A stretch of DNA of 64,000 nt from positions 1,798,001 through 1,862,000 of the forward strand of contig NZ_CP023276.1 in NCBI RefSeq assembly GCF_003065365.1, written 5' to 3'. Both the position numbers and the translations under genes were made by a program. Shown here one piece after another: positions 1 through 8,329 of this stretch. The notes beneath the pieces were generated by a model. That model was not told the DNA's origin. It made no database searches and was given only the letters and a program-made list of their open reading frames with translations. Numbering within the stretch: the first letter of the stretch is position 1; the number at the start of each line of letters is the position of its first letter. The stretch comes from Polynucleobacter difficilis. GTDB lineage: Bacteria > Pseudomonadota > Gammaproteobacteria > Burkholderiales > Burkholderiaceae.

Positions 1-740
1 CCTGCGTCATCATCAAGCACGCCAACCCCTGTGGCGTTGCTACCGGCACAACTGGCCTTGAAGCCTATCAAAAAGCCTTTAAAACCGATCCAAGCTCTGC
101 TTTTGGCGGGATCATTGCATTGAATGTGCCTTGCGATGGCGCCATGGCAGAAGCGATCTCCAAGCAATTTGTTGAGGTTCTCATTGCGCCTAGTTTTACT
201 GCGGAAGCAAAAGCCATTTTTGCTAGCAAGCAAAATGTGCGTTTACTTGAAATTCCACTTGGTCTTGGATTTAATGCATTTGATATGAAGCGCGTGGGCG
301 GTGGTTTATTGGTGCAATCGCCCGACTTTAAAAATGTCACGCAACCCGAGCTACGCGTGGTTTCAAAACGCCAGCCGACCCCAACCGAGCTTACGGACAT
401 GATGTTCGCTTGGCGGGTTGCTAAGTTTGTTAAATCGAATGCGATTGTCTATTGCGCCAACGGCATGACTTTGGGTATTGGGGCTGGACAAATGAGCCGC
501 GTTGACTCGGCCCGCATGGCTAGCATCAAGGCTGAAAACGCTGGCCTTAGCCTAGCGTCCTCGGCAGTTGCCAGCGATGCCTTCTTTCCGTTCCGGGATG
601 GCCTCGATGTCGTGGTTGCTGCAGGTGCAAGCTGCGCGATTCAGCCTGGTGGCAGCATGCGCGATGAGGAAATCATTGCCGCTGCCAATGAGCATGGCAT
701 TGCAATGGTCTTCACCGGCACCCGCCACTTCCGTCACTAA
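1..740 (+). CDS. purH: PurH, bifunctional AICAR transformylase/IMP cyclohydrolase (3' part)
   Basis: Last two steps of de novo purine synthesis: formyl transfer to AICAR and ring closure to IMP, in the cytoplasm. Only the C-terminal 245 residues lie in the window; the frame is open from base 3, so the gene starts upstream and roughly 280 residues are missing. The motif IKHANPCGVA at the left edge carries the Lys-His pair of the AICAR transformylase active site. The C-terminus (DAFFPFRDGLD, then QPGGSMRD and TGTRHFRH) is typical of the family. The first ATG in frame, at 120, is internal and not the start. ruvC follows after 25 bases on the same strand. Confidence 0.97.
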   Translation, partial: CVIIKHANPCGVATGTTGLEAYQKAFKTDPSSAFGGIIALNVPCDGAMAEAISKQFVEVLIAPSFTAEAKAIFASKQNVRLLEIPLGLGFNAFDMKRVGGGLLVQSPDFKNVTQPELRVVSKRQPTPTELTDMMFAWRVAKFVKSNAIVYCANGMTLGIGAGQMSRVDSARMASIKAENAGLSLASSAVASDAFFPFRDGLDVVVAAGASCAIQPGGSMRDEEIIAAANEHGIAMVFTGTRHFRH

Positions 741-765
741 AACGAAACGGGCATTGATAGAACCC

Positions 766-1275
766 ATGCGCTGGATCGGAATTGACCCTGGGCTTCGCAC
801 GACTGGCTTTGGCATCATTGATGTCGATGGTCAGAAAATGACCTACGTTGCTTCTGGAACCATTGAAAGCGGTGACTCGAAGAAAGGCTTACCTGAGCGC
901 CTAGGTACCTTGTATAGCGGCGTTAAAGAAGTCTTGGACACCTATCATCCCGAATCGGCTGCGATTGAAGAAGTGTTTTTAAACGTCAATCCACGCTCTA
1001 CCTTAATGCTGGGGCAAGCCAGGGGATCGGTCATCGCCGCCCTTGTTTCAGCCAAGCTAAGCGTGGCTGAATACAGCGCCTTGCGCGTCAAGCAGTCGAT
1101 AGTTGGCACGGGTCGAGCCACTAAGCCACAAGTACAGGAGATGGTGAAACGCTTGTTGCGCCTAAGCCGTGCGCCCGGCACCGACGCATCCGATGCGCTG
1201 GGCGTCGCCATCTGCGCTGCGCACCACTACCGCTTACCTTCGGCCCTCAAACCCAAGCCCTCCAGCAAAGAGTAA
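766..1275 (+). CDS. ruvC: RuvC, Holliday junction resolvase
   Basis: Endonuclease that cuts Holliday junctions held by RuvAB during recombination and repair. The open frame extends upstream into purH, but the protein homology begins at the ATG at 766 (MRWIGIDPGL), giving 169 residues, the usual size. The four acidic metal ligands are visible: D7 in IGIDPG, E68 in AIEEVF, and D140 and D143 in TDASDALGVA. It lies 25 bases after purH and 9 bases before ruvA, so the three ruv genes probably form one transcript, perhaps with purH. Nothing is missing. Confidence 0.96.
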   Translation: MRWIGIDPGLRTTGFGIIDVDGQKMTYVASGTIESGDSKKGLPERLGTLYSGVKEVLDTYHPESAAIEEVFLNVNPRSTLMLGQARGSVIAALVSAKLSVAEYSALRVKQSIVGTGRATKPQVQEMVKRLLRLSRAPGTDASDALGVAICAAHHYRLPSALKPKPSSKE

Positions 1276-1284
1276 GATCACCCC

Positions 1285-1866
1285 ATGATTGGACGCATTC
1301 AAGGTACTTTAATTGCCGTACATCCACCGCGCTTAGTGGTGGATTGCCATGGCGTTGGTTATGAAATCGACGTACCGATGAGCACCCTCTATCAATTGCC
1401 TGGCATCAACCACACGATTACCTTACTGACGCATTTTCAGGTCCGTGAAGACGCACAGCAACTCTTTGGTTTTGCCACGGAATCCGAGCGCGAAGCCTTT
1501 CGGGCGCTGATTAAAATTAGTGGCGTTGGCTCGCGTACGGCGCTTGCCGTTTTATCCGGCATGAGTGTGAATGAATTGGCCCAAGCAATTGCCCTGCAAG
1601 AACCGGGTCGCTTCACTCAGGTTCCCGGTATCGGCAAAAAAACTGCTGAGCGTCTCTTGCTTGAACTCAAAGGCAAATTAGGGCCTGATTTAGGTCAAGG
1701 CGCTGGTGCAGCAGTGACTGCGCAGCCCAGCAGCGAAGTCTTGCAAGCATTACTCTCCTTGGGTTACTCCGAGAAAGAAGCACTTTTGGCAATTAAGCAA
1801 ATCAGCCCCGATGCCTCGGTATCCGAAGGTATTCGTCAGGGCTTAAAGTATTTATCTAAAGTGTAA
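1285..1866 (+). CDS. ruvA: RuvA, Holliday junction DNA-binding subunit
   Basis: RuvA tetramers hold the four-way junction and load the RuvB motors. The 193-residue protein has the N-terminal OB-fold domain (MIGRIQGTL), then paired helix-hairpin-helix motifs: FRALIKISGVGSRTALAVL around residues 72-90 and VPGIGKKTAERLLLELK around 112-128. A flexible linker leads to the C-terminal RuvB-binding three-helix domain (SSEVLQALLSLGYSEKEA). It sits between ruvC and ruvB, with a 27-base gap to ruvB. Confidence 0.97.
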   Translation: MIGRIQGTLIAVHPPRLVVDCHGVGYEIDVPMSTLYQLPGINHTITLLTHFQVREDAQQLFGFATESEREAFRALIKISGVGSRTALAVLSGMSVNELAQAIALQEPGRFTQVPGIGKKTAERLLLELKGKLGPDLGQGAGAAVTAQPSSEVLQALLSLGYSEKEALLAIKQISPDASVSEGIRQGLKYLSKV

Positions 1867-1893
1867 ATTGCACGAAGCGAATACACTCTCACC

Positions 1894-2964
1894 ATGGCCA
1901 TACACACTGACGATTTAAGCGCATTACCGGACGATCTTCCAGCAGAAGGTGATCGCCTAGTGAGTGGCTCGGCTGGTAATGCAGAGGCAGTCTTTGAGCG
2001 CGCCTTACGACCACGCCAGCTTGATGAATACGTCGGCCAAAGCAAAGCCCGCTCGCAGCTTGAGATCTTTATTAGCGCCACGCGTGCCCGCAATGAAGCA
2101 CTCGATCACGTCTTGCTATTCGGACCTCCCGGTTTAGGTAAAACCACGCTGGCACACATCATTGCCCGCGAACTCGGCGTGAACTTGCGCCAAACCAGCG
2201 GCCCGGTACTGGATCGCCCAGGCGACCTCGCGGCCCTACTCACCAACTTAGAAGCAAATGACGTTCTCTTTGTTGATGAGATTCATCGCTTATCCCCCGT
2301 AGTAGAGGAGATTTTGTACCCGGCTCTAGAAGACTATGCGCTGGACATCATGATCGGTGAGGGCCCTGCCGCGCGCAGCGTCAAGCTGGATCTCAAACCC
2401 TTTACCTTAATTGGCGCTACGACCCGTGCCGGCATGCTCACCAATCCCTTGCGCGACCGTTTTGGAATCGTTGCACGCTTAGAGTTCTATACAACCGATG
2501 AACTCACCTTGATTGTGGAGCGTTCCGCTAATTTACTCAAAGCCAAGATTGATCCTAGCGGCGCCACCGAAATCGCTCGGCGCGCCCGCGGCACGCCGCG
2601 GATTGCCAATCGCCTATTGCGACGTGTGCGTGACTTTGCTGAAGTCAAGGGCACTGGTGTTATTACCAAAGCCATGGCGGATGCTGCACTGGCGATGCTC
2701 GATGTCGATCCTAGTGGGTTTGATGTGATGGACCGTAAATTACTCGAAGCAATTCTGCATAAGTTTGATGGCGGTCCGGTTGGGATTGATAACCTGGCTG
2801 CAGCCATTGGTGAAGAGCGCGATACGATTGAAGATGTGCTTGAACCCTATTTGATTCAACAGGGCTACTTGCAGCGCACCTCGCGTGGCCGTATTGCTAC
2901 GCGCTTGGCTTACGAGCACTTTGGCTTAACACCGCCAAGCAACAACCTCGACCTACTGACATAG
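1894..2964 (+). CDS. ruvB: RuvB, branch migration ATPase
   Basis: Hexameric AAA+ motor that drives branch migration with RuvA. In 356 residues one sees the Walker A motif GPPGLGKTT at 77-85, Walker B with DEIH at 128-131, sensor motif GATTRAG, the arginine finger region LRDRFG, and a C-terminal winged helix (GYLQRTSRGRIAT) that binds DNA. The N-terminal 30 residues before the conserved LRPRQLDEYVGQ are variable, as is common. It ends 6 bases before the stop codon of the convergent tyrS gene. Confidence 0.97.
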   Translation: MAIHTDDLSALPDDLPAEGDRLVSGSAGNAEAVFERALRPRQLDEYVGQSKARSQLEIFISATRARNEALDHVLLFGPPGLGKTTLAHIIARELGVNLRQTSGPVLDRPGDLAALLTNLEANDVLFVDEIHRLSPVVEEILYPALEDYALDIMIGEGPAARSVKLDLKPFTLIGATTRAGMLTNPLRDRFGIVARLEFYTTDELTLIVERSANLLKAKIDPSGATEIARRARGTPRIANRLLRRVRDFAEVKGTGVITKAMADAALAMLDVDPSGFDVMDRKLLEAILHKFDGGPVGIDNLAAAIGEERDTIEDVLEPYLIQQGYLQRTSRGRIATRLAYEHFGLTPPSNNLDLLT

Positions 2965-2970
2965 GCGAAT

Positions 2971-4203
2971 TTAGCTCAGCGTCACCTTTACAAAACGGCG
3001 CTTACCCACTTGCAATACAAAGGATCCGGCAGCGACTTGCAAGCCTTTATCGCTCACCACTGTTCCATCAATCCGCACCCCACCCTGCTCTATATTGCGA
3101 TTGGCTTCTGCATTGGATGGCGCTAAGCCAGTCATCTTGATTAATGCAGTAATGCCGAGGGGCGCACCCGATAAGGCAATCTCGGGAACGTCGTCTGGGA
3201 TACCGCCTTTGGCGCGGTGATTGAAGTCTTCCAAGGCTTTTTCTGCTGCTGCCTGCGAATGAAAACGCGCCACGATTTCTTGAGCAAGGAGCACTTTGCA
3301 GTCACGCGGATTACGGCCTGCGGCTACTTCTTGCTTCATTAGATCAATTTCTGCAAGCGGTCTAAACGACAGTAATGTGAAATAGCTCCACATCAACTCA
3401 TCGGAAATACTCATCAGCTTGCCAAACATCTCATTTGGCTGCTCACTGATGCCAACGTAATTGGCCTTGGATTTGCTCATCTTCTCAACGCCGTCAAGAC
3501 CAACGAGCAATGGCATAGTCAAGATGCACTGCGGCTCTTGTCCATATTCCCGCTGCAACTCACGGCCAACGAGTAGATTGAATTTCTGATCAGTGCCGCC
3601 CAGCTCTAAATCGCTCTTTAAAGCAACCGAGTCATAACCTTGCATGAGTGGATAAAGAAATTCGTGCACTGAGATTGGTACACCTGAGCGATAGCGCTTC
3701 GTAAAGTCATCGCGCTCGAGCATCCGCGCTACGGTATAGCGGGCTGCCAGTTGAATCATGCCACGTGCGCCCAGCGGATCACACCACTCGCTGTTGTAGC
3801 GCACTTCGGTTTTACTCGGATCGAGTACGAGGCTGGCTTGCTTGTAATAGGTCTGGGCATTTTCAGCAATGGCTTCTACTGTTAGCGGTGGGCGGGTTGC
3901 GTTTCGACCAGAAGGGTCTCCGATCATGCTCGTGAAATCGCCAATCAAGAAAATCACGGTATGGCCCAAGTCTTGCAGTTGCCGCAGCTTATTCAGAACG
4001 ACCGTATGCCCTAAATGAATGTCTGGCGCCGTTGGGTCAAGGCCCAGCTTAATTCGCAATGGCGTTTTGGTAGCCTGGCTGCGGGCGAGCTTGGCGAGCC
4101 AATCGGCTTCGACTAAAAGCTCATCACAACCCCGTTTTGTTACCTCTAAGGCAGCAAAAACGTCAGGGGTTAGTGGGTATTTAGATTCAGGGGTAGCTGC
4201 CAT
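2971..4203 (-). CDS. tyrS: Tyrosyl-tRNA synthetase
   Basis: Class I synthetase that charges tRNA-Tyr. The 410-residue protein has the HIGH-type signature HLGH at 63-66, the KMSKS loop at 241-245, and a C-terminal S4-like RNA-binding domain from about 345 (the GGVRIDGTVVSDKG region). The spacing of HIGH and KMSKS fits the TyrZ-like subgroup rather than the E. coli TyrS type. It is divergent from anmK with an 89-base gap and convergent with ruvB. Confidence 0.96.
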   Translation of the reverse strand: MAATPESKYPLTPDVFAALEVTKRGCDELLVEADWLAKLARSQATKTPLRIKLGLDPTAPDIHLGHTVVLNKLRQLQDLGHTVIFLIGDFTSMIGDPSGRNATRPPLTVEAIAENAQTYYKQASLVLDPSKTEVRYNSEWCDPLGARGMIQLAARYTVARMLERDDFTKRYRSGVPISVHEFLYPLMQGYDSVALKSDLELGGTDQKFNLLVGRELQREYGQEPQCILTMPLLVGLDGVEKMSKSKANYVGISEQPNEMFGKLMSISDELMWSYFTLLSFRPLAEIDLMKQEVAAGRNPRDCKVLLAQEIVARFHSQAAAEKALEDFNHRAKGGIPDDVPEIALSGAPLGITALIKMTGLAPSNAEANRNIEQGGVRIDGTVVSDKGLQVAAGSFVLQVGKRRFVKVTLS

Positions 4204-4292
4204 ACTGATTCAATTATCGAGTTCGGTTAAATTAGGGTTTCAGTTACGATAATCGTATTGTCGCATTCCTCAGAATAGAGCCCGCCTACCGC

Positions 4293-5423
4293 ATGCATAC
4301 GTCCTCCTCCCTCTACATCGGCATGATGTCTGGCACCAGCCTTGACGGGATTGATGCAGTTCTGGCCGAACTTGGTCCTGATGGCCAAACCCAACTCCGC
4401 GGGGCAGTGAGCGCCCCCTTTGCGCCCCCGCTCCGTGACGCCTTATTGGCCCTCCAAACTCCGGGGGAGAATGAGATCCACCGCGAACATCTGGCCGCAA
4501 ACGCCTTAGCAATGGCGTATGCAGACCTTGTCAAGCAGCTACTGGCGGATAGTAAACGGCAGCCTTCCGAGATCAGCGCTATTGGGGCACATGGGCAAAC
4601 CATTCGCCACCAAGCGGGCTCCAATAACGCACTTGCGTATACCCACCAAACCCTGAACCCCGCATTGCTGGCTGAACTCACTGGCATTGATGTGATTGCC
4701 GACTTTCGGAGCCGTGATCTAGCCGCAGGCGGCCATGGCGCCCCTTTAGTGCCGGCATTTCATGCGCAGCAATTTGCAAGCGATAAAAATATTGCGGTAC
4801 TGAACCTCGGCGGTATCGCCAACCTCACACTCCTTCCTCAGAACGGAGATGTGACTGGCTTTGATTGCGGCCCCGGTAACATGCTCATGGATACATGGGT
4901 TGCAAAACACCAAGGGCATGCCTTTGATCAGGATGGCGCCTGGGCTGCGCAAGGGGCGGTGAATAATTCCCTACTCGAGCGGATGTTGGCGGATCCTTTT
5001 TTTACTAAGGCACCCCCAAAAAGCACAGGCCGCGATGACTTTCATCTGCAGTGGTTAGAAAAGCAACTGGGTAACAATACTTATAAGACGGAAGATGTGC
5101 AAGCCACGCTATTGCGTCTTACCGTGACTGCGGCGCTGCAATCCATTCAGGCATATGCGCCGCAAACCGAAGTTTTGATTGTCTGTGGTGGTGGCGTTCG
5201 TAATACCGCATTACTCAATAGCCTACGCGAGCAGGCACAAGCGATGTTCAAACATACTCTTGAAATCCGCAGCAGCGAAGCCAATGGAGTTGATCCACAG
5301 CTGGTTGAGGCCCTGGCCTTTGCATGGCTCGCATGGGCGCACAAAACAAAACGGCCAGCAAATCTGCCGGCCGTTACGGGAGCAAGTGGGCCGCGAATCT
5401 TAGGCGCTTGCTACCCTGCTTAA
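4293..5423 (+). CDS. anmK: AnmK, anhydro-N-acetylmuramic acid kinase
   Basis: Phosphorylates and hydrolyses 1,6-anhydro-MurNAc released from the cell wall, giving MurNAc-6-phosphate for peptidoglycan recycling. The 376-residue protein carries the N-terminal nucleotide-binding motif GMMSGTSLDGIDAV, the catalytic-region motif HGAPLVPAFH, GGIANLT, FDCGPGNMLMD and a C-terminal CGGGVRN, all typical of the family. Its last codons also contain the terminator hairpin of the convergent erpA gene, so this stretch has two roles. Confidence 0.95.
   Translation: MHTSSSLYIGMMSGTSLDGIDAVLAELGPDGQTQLRGAVSAPFAPPLRDALLALQTPGENEIHREHLAANALAMAYADLVKQLLADSKRQPSEISAIGAHGQTIRHQAGSNNALAYTHQTLNPALLAELTGIDVIADFRSRDLAAGGHGAPLVPAFHAQQFASDKNIAVLNLGGIANLTLLPQNGDVTGFDCGPGNMLMDTWVAKHQGHAFDQDGAWAAQGAVNNSLLERMLADPFFTKAPPKSTGRDDFHLQWLEKQLGNNTYKTEDVQATLLRLTVTAALQSIQAYAPQTEVLIVCGGGVRNTALLNSLREQAQAMFKHTLEIRSSEANGVDPQLVEALAFAWLAWAHKTKRPANLPAVTGASGPRILGACYPA
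5341..5375 (-). terminator. Rho-independent terminator of erpA inside anmK
   Basis: On the minus strand there is a hairpin with a 7-bp outer stem (AACGGCC/GGCCGTT), a G-T wobble, a 3-bp inner stem and a 4-base loop, followed by TTGTTTTGT. The hairpin lies at 5350-5375 and the T-rich tail at 5341-5349. It is 60-90 bases past the erpA stop codon and wholly inside the coding end of anmK. Confidence 0.65.
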
Positions 5424-5433
5424 AGGCAATAAC

Positions 5434-5808
5434 TTATGCGGAGAAAGACGATCCGCAACCACAGGTTGTTGTGGCGTTGGGGTTCTTAATTACAAACTGC
5501 GAACCGTTGATATCTTCTTTGTAATCGATCTCGGCACCAACAAGATACTGAAAGCTCATTGAGTCCACCAACAGGGTCACGCCATTTTTATCAAAAGCAG
5601 TGTCGTCTTCATTCACAGCATCATCAAAGGTGAAGCCGTACTGAAAACCAGAACAGCCGCCGCCTTGAACAAATACGCGCAACTTTAATTCAGGGTTGCC
5701 TTCTTCGGCAATCAGGTCCGCTACCTTTGCTGCAGCGCTATCGGTAAAAACCAATGGAATTGGTGGCTCAGCAAGATCGTTGGATTGGGTTGTAGCAACT
5801 TGTGTCAT
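5434..5808 (-). CDS. erpA: ErpA, A-type iron-sulfur cluster insertion protein
   Basis: Carrier that hands Fe-S clusters to target enzymes, including those of isoprenoid synthesis and respiration. The 124-residue protein has the HesB/IscA fold with the three cluster-ligand cysteines C52 (GGGCSGFQYGF), C116 and C118 (TTCGCGSSFSA). The N-terminal 18 residues form a short variable extension. It stands alone on the minus strand between argC and anmK and ends in a hairpin inside anmK. Confidence 0.95.
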   Translation of the reverse strand: MTQVATTQSNDLAEPPIPLVFTDSAAAKVADLIAEEGNPELKLRVFVQGGGCSGFQYGFTFDDAVNEDDTAFDKNGVTLLVDSMSFQYLVGAEIDYKEDINGSQFVIKNPNATTTCGCGSSFSA

Positions 5809-5898
5809 AAATGACTCCTAGTTCAAAAAGTGTTTCCCTATTTTAGGCTCTAAATGCCCGCTCCAGCATAAGGGCATGTAAAACGCACTAATACCACT

Positions 5899-6957
5899 TT
5901 AAGGCGAGAGGGCAATTTGGGTCAAGCCCATGGTCTCAGGCAGCCCAAACATCAAATTGAGGCACTGTACGCCTTGACCTGAAGCCCCTTTAACGAGGTT
6001 ATCCTCCACCACCAATATCACCAGGGTATCGCCATTTCCGGGGCGATGGATCGCGATTCGCAGGCCATTGCTACCCCGTACCGAACGAGTTTCAGGATGG
6101 CTACCGGCAGGCATCACATCCACAAAGGGCTCATCTTTGTAAAATTGCTCAAAAACCGCCTGAAAGTCGACGTCCTTGCCCTCCTCAGTAATGCGCGCAT
6201 ACAAGGTCGAGTGAATGCCCCGAATCATGGGCGTGAGGTGCGGCACAAAGGTCAAGCCGATTTGATCGGATTGCGCAATGGCTTTTAAGCCTTGGGTAAT
6301 CTCAGGGGTATGGCGATGGCCTTTCACGGCATAGGCCTTGAAATTATCACTAGCCTCGGCCATCAAAGTGCCTACCTCCGCTTTACGGCCAGCACCGGAG
6401 GTGCCCGACTTAGAGTCGGAGATCAAATGCAGGCCATCAATCCAGCGCTTACCGCGCGTCGATTTCGGCGCCAAGAGCGGAGCAAAACCCAACTGCACGG
6501 ATGTAGGGTAGCAACCCGCTAAACCGACAACGCGAGCCTTTTTGATTGCCTCCCGATTGATTTCAGGCAGACCATAAACTGCTTCCGCCAAAATCGCTGG
6601 GCAAGCATGGGGCATGCCGTACCACTGCGTAAATTCCGCAGTGTCTTTTAAACGAAAGTCCGCCGCCAAATCCAACACCTTCACACCGGCAGCTAGCAAT
6701 GATTCGGCTTGCGCCATCGCAACACCATGGGGTGTGGCAAAAAACACGGCATCGCACTGATCTAGCTTTGCATCTTCTGGCGTCGTGAACTTCAAATCAA
6801 TTCGGCCGCGCAATGAGGGAAACATATCAGCAACAGGGATGCCCGCTTCGGTGCGCGATGTGATTGCCTGAATGGTGACCTGGGGATGCTGTGCGAGTAA
6901 ACGCAAGAGCTCTACCCCGGTATATCCCGTTCCGCCAACAATGCCTACTTTAATCAT
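5899..6957 (-). CDS. argC: ArgC, N-acetyl-gamma-glutamyl-phosphate reductase
   Basis: Third step of arginine synthesis: NADPH-dependent reduction of N-acetylglutamyl phosphate to the semialdehyde. The 352-residue protein has the dinucleotide-binding loop GIVGGTGYTGVELLRLL at the N-terminus and the catalytic cysteine C149 in LAGCYPTS, with KSGTSGAGRK and the conserved KGHRHTPEI segment later. Length and motifs match the long ArgC type. The neighbouring rpsI-rplM operon reads in the same direction but ends in its own terminator. Confidence 0.96.
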   Translation of the reverse strand: MIKVGIVGGTGYTGVELLRLLAQHPQVTIQAITSRTEAGIPVADMFPSLRGRIDLKFTTPEDAKLDQCDAVFFATPHGVAMAQAESLLAAGVKVLDLAADFRLKDTAEFTQWYGMPHACPAILAEAVYGLPEINREAIKKARVVGLAGCYPTSVQLGFAPLLAPKSTRGKRWIDGLHLISDSKSGTSGAGRKAEVGTLMAEASDNFKAYAVKGHRHTPEITQGLKAIAQSDQIGLTFVPHLTPMIRGIHSTLYARITEEGKDVDFQAVFEQFYKDEPFVDVMPAGSHPETRSVRGSNGLRIAIHRPGNGDTLVILVVEDNLVKGASGQGVQCLNLMFGLPETMGLTQIALSP

Positions 6958-7030
6958 GCCATTCTCCCAAATACGCTCACACCAAATTATCGTACAGCGC
7001 TGCTCACTTTGTCCTTAGTCACACCCTGAT

Positions 7031-7065
7031 TGTAGAAACAAAAAGGGCCGCTTGCGCGACCCTTT
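7031..7065 (-). terminator. Rho-independent terminator of the rplM-rpsI operon
   Basis: A 10-bp hairpin with one G-T wobble (AAAGGGTCGC, loop GCAA, GCGGCCCTTT on the minus strand; 7042-7065) is followed by the T-rich stretch TTGTTTCTAC. It lies 27 bases after the rpsI stop codon. Confidence 0.8.
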
Positions 7066-7091
7066 CAGCAAAACAGAGCGACTGAAAGTAA

Positions 7092-7493
7092 TTAGCGCTT
7101 GCTGAACTGCTTACGACGACGCGCGCCGTGCAGACCAACCTTCTTACGCTCAACTTCACGGGCATCGCGTGTCACCAAACCTGCTTTGGACAGGGTAGGC
7201 TTCAATGCGTTGTCGTAGTCGATGAGTGCACGAGTCACGCCATGACGCACTGCGCCCGCTTGGCCGGTTTCACCGCCACCGCTCACGTTCACTTTGATAT
7301 CAAAGGTAGTGAGGTGGGCTGTAAGGGCCAAAGGTTGACGCGCAATCATGCGGGATGTCTCGCGGGCGAAATAAATGTCAATCGGCTTACCGTTAACCGT
7401 GATTTCACCTTTGCCTGATTTAATAAAGACACGGGCCACAGAGCTCTTGCGACGACCTGTACCGTAATTCCAATTTCCGTAATTAATAGCCAT
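7092..7493 (-). CDS. rpsI: 30S ribosomal protein S9
   Basis: Small-subunit protein whose C-terminal tail reaches the P-site tRNA. The 133-residue protein contains the family signature GGGETGQAGAVRHGVTRAL and ends in the basic tail KVGLHGARRRKQFSKR with the invariant terminal Lys-Arg. It is the second gene of the rplM-rpsI operon, 9 bases after rplM, and is followed by a strong hairpin terminator. Confidence 0.98.
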   Translation of the reverse strand: MAINYGNWNYGTGRRKSSVARVFIKSGKGEITVNGKPIDIYFARETSRMIARQPLALTAHLTTFDIKVNVSGGGETGQAGAVRHGVTRALIDYDNALKPTLSKAGLVTRDAREVERKKVGLHGARRRKQFSKR

Positions 7494-7502
7494 GTGGTTT
7501 CC

Positions 7503-7931
7503 TTAGATCTCGAGCACTTTAGGCTGTTGAGCCGTGTGTGGATGCGTAGCGTCGCCGTAGACTTTCAATTTCTTGATCATGGCGTAGCCGAGTGGGCCTT
7601 TCGGCAACATACCCTTCACAGCCTTCTCGAGTGCGCGGCCAGGAAAGCGGTCTTGCATCTTATCGAAGTTGGTCGAGCTAATACCACCAGGGTATCCGCT
7701 GTGACGGTAATAAATTTTGTTTAAGCCTTTGGTGCCAGTGACACGCAGCTTCGATGAATTGATAACGACAATGAAGTCGCCCGTATCAACGTGGGGGGTG
7801 AATTCAGGTTTGTGCTTGCCGCGTAAACGGTGTGCCACTTCACTGGCGACACGACCGAGGACTTTGTCCGTAGCGTCAATCACGAACCAATCACGCTTCA
7901 CCTCATGGGATTTTGCGGAAAAAGTTTTCAT
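7503..7931 (-). CDS. rplM: 50S ribosomal protein L13
   Basis: Early-assembly large-subunit protein of 142 residues, the standard length, with the motifs DATDKVLGRVASEVAHRLRG, HVDTGDFIVVINSSK and KAVKGMLPKGPLG. It leads the rplM-rpsI pair. The roughly 400 bases upstream hold no gene on this strand, apart from a candidate small RNA or leader ending near 8091, so its expression may be set there. No convincing promoter could be fixed directly before the start codon. Confidence 0.98.
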   Translation of the reverse strand: MKTFSAKSHEVKRDWFVIDATDKVLGRVASEVAHRLRGKHKPEFTPHVDTGDFIVVINSSKLRVTGTKGLNKIYYRHSGYPGGISSTNFDKMQDRFPGRALEKAVKGMLPKGPLGYAMIKKLKVYGDATHPHTAQQPKVLEI

Positions 7932-8090
7932 GATTTTCTCAAATTGTTATAGTCAAAAAATTACCATCAATTCAATCATTCGCCCTTTGGCCCTGCTTAT
8001 GGTTGCAGGCTCGCAGATTGATCAATTAAACTGACACAACAATTACCGCTGACTAGATCGGTAATTCAGTAAAGCCTTGAATTGTAACCC
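7932..8090. other. Intergenic region upstream of rplM
   Basis: An AT-rich, non-coding stretch between rplM and the hairpin at 8097-8119. On the minus strand TTGAAT and TATAAC, 18 bases apart, lie about 15 bases before the rplM start. This would give a very short leader, so it is a weak promoter candidate. No ORF with a plausible start or codon pattern was found here. Confidence 0.4.
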
Positions 8091-8160
8091 AAAAAAAACC
8101 CAGGAACGAGTCCTGGGTTGGAATCCACCGATATTTGGGTGGAGGAGACAATTGCAGAAA
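8091..8160 (-). ncRNA. Candidate small RNA (or rplM leader) with anti-SD tract and terminator
   Basis: Seen on the minus strand: a -35-like TTGACA (8194-8189), 17 bases, then a weak -10 GATTAA (8171-8166), predicting a start near 8159. The following 70 nt contain TCTCCTCC (8148-8141), complementary to a Shine-Dalgarno sequence. Next come a small hairpin TCCACC/GGTGGA (8143-8124) and a perfect 9-bp hairpin AACCCAGGA/TCCTGGGTT with a 5-base loop (8119-8097), running into eight T residues (8098-8091). There is no open frame. It could be a free small RNA or a terminated leader of rplM-rpsI, 160 bases downstream. The layout is observed; the function is inferred. Confidence 0.45.
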
Positions 8161-8255
8161 GCTGGTTAATCACTGTTACATAACCCGCTGTCAATAAGGT
8201 TATTTTATTCGTAACTATGTTGCAATGCAAGAAATTATTTTTTCATAGGTGTTTT

Positions 8256-8285
8256 TTGACTTACTCGTCTTAATTAAATTCATAA
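8256..8285 (+). promoter_or_regulatory. Possible promoter of the OsmC-type gene
   Basis: TTGACT at 8256-8261, then 18 bases, then TCATAA at 8280-8285, within a very AT-rich stretch about 45-75 bases before the start codon at 8330. The -10 match is only moderate, so this is a suggestion. Confidence 0.3.
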
Positions 8286-8329
8286 GTAATTGTTTATATT
8301 AACTATTTTTGAAGTAAAGGTTCACTAAT

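Noticed and set aside
120..125. Apparent start of an ORF at 120 in purH
   Set aside because: The frame is open to the window edge and the conserved KHANPCG lies upstream, so the gene is truncated by the window rather than starting here.
4270..4512. Minus-strand ORF inside the anmK start
   Set aside because: Arg/Gly-rich shadow frame antisense to anmK with no recognisable features.
8141..8180. Plus-strand GGAGGAGACAATTG as a ribosome-binding site with a TTG start
   Set aside because: The frame closes after five codons; the complementary strand gives a better account of the sequence as part of a small RNA.
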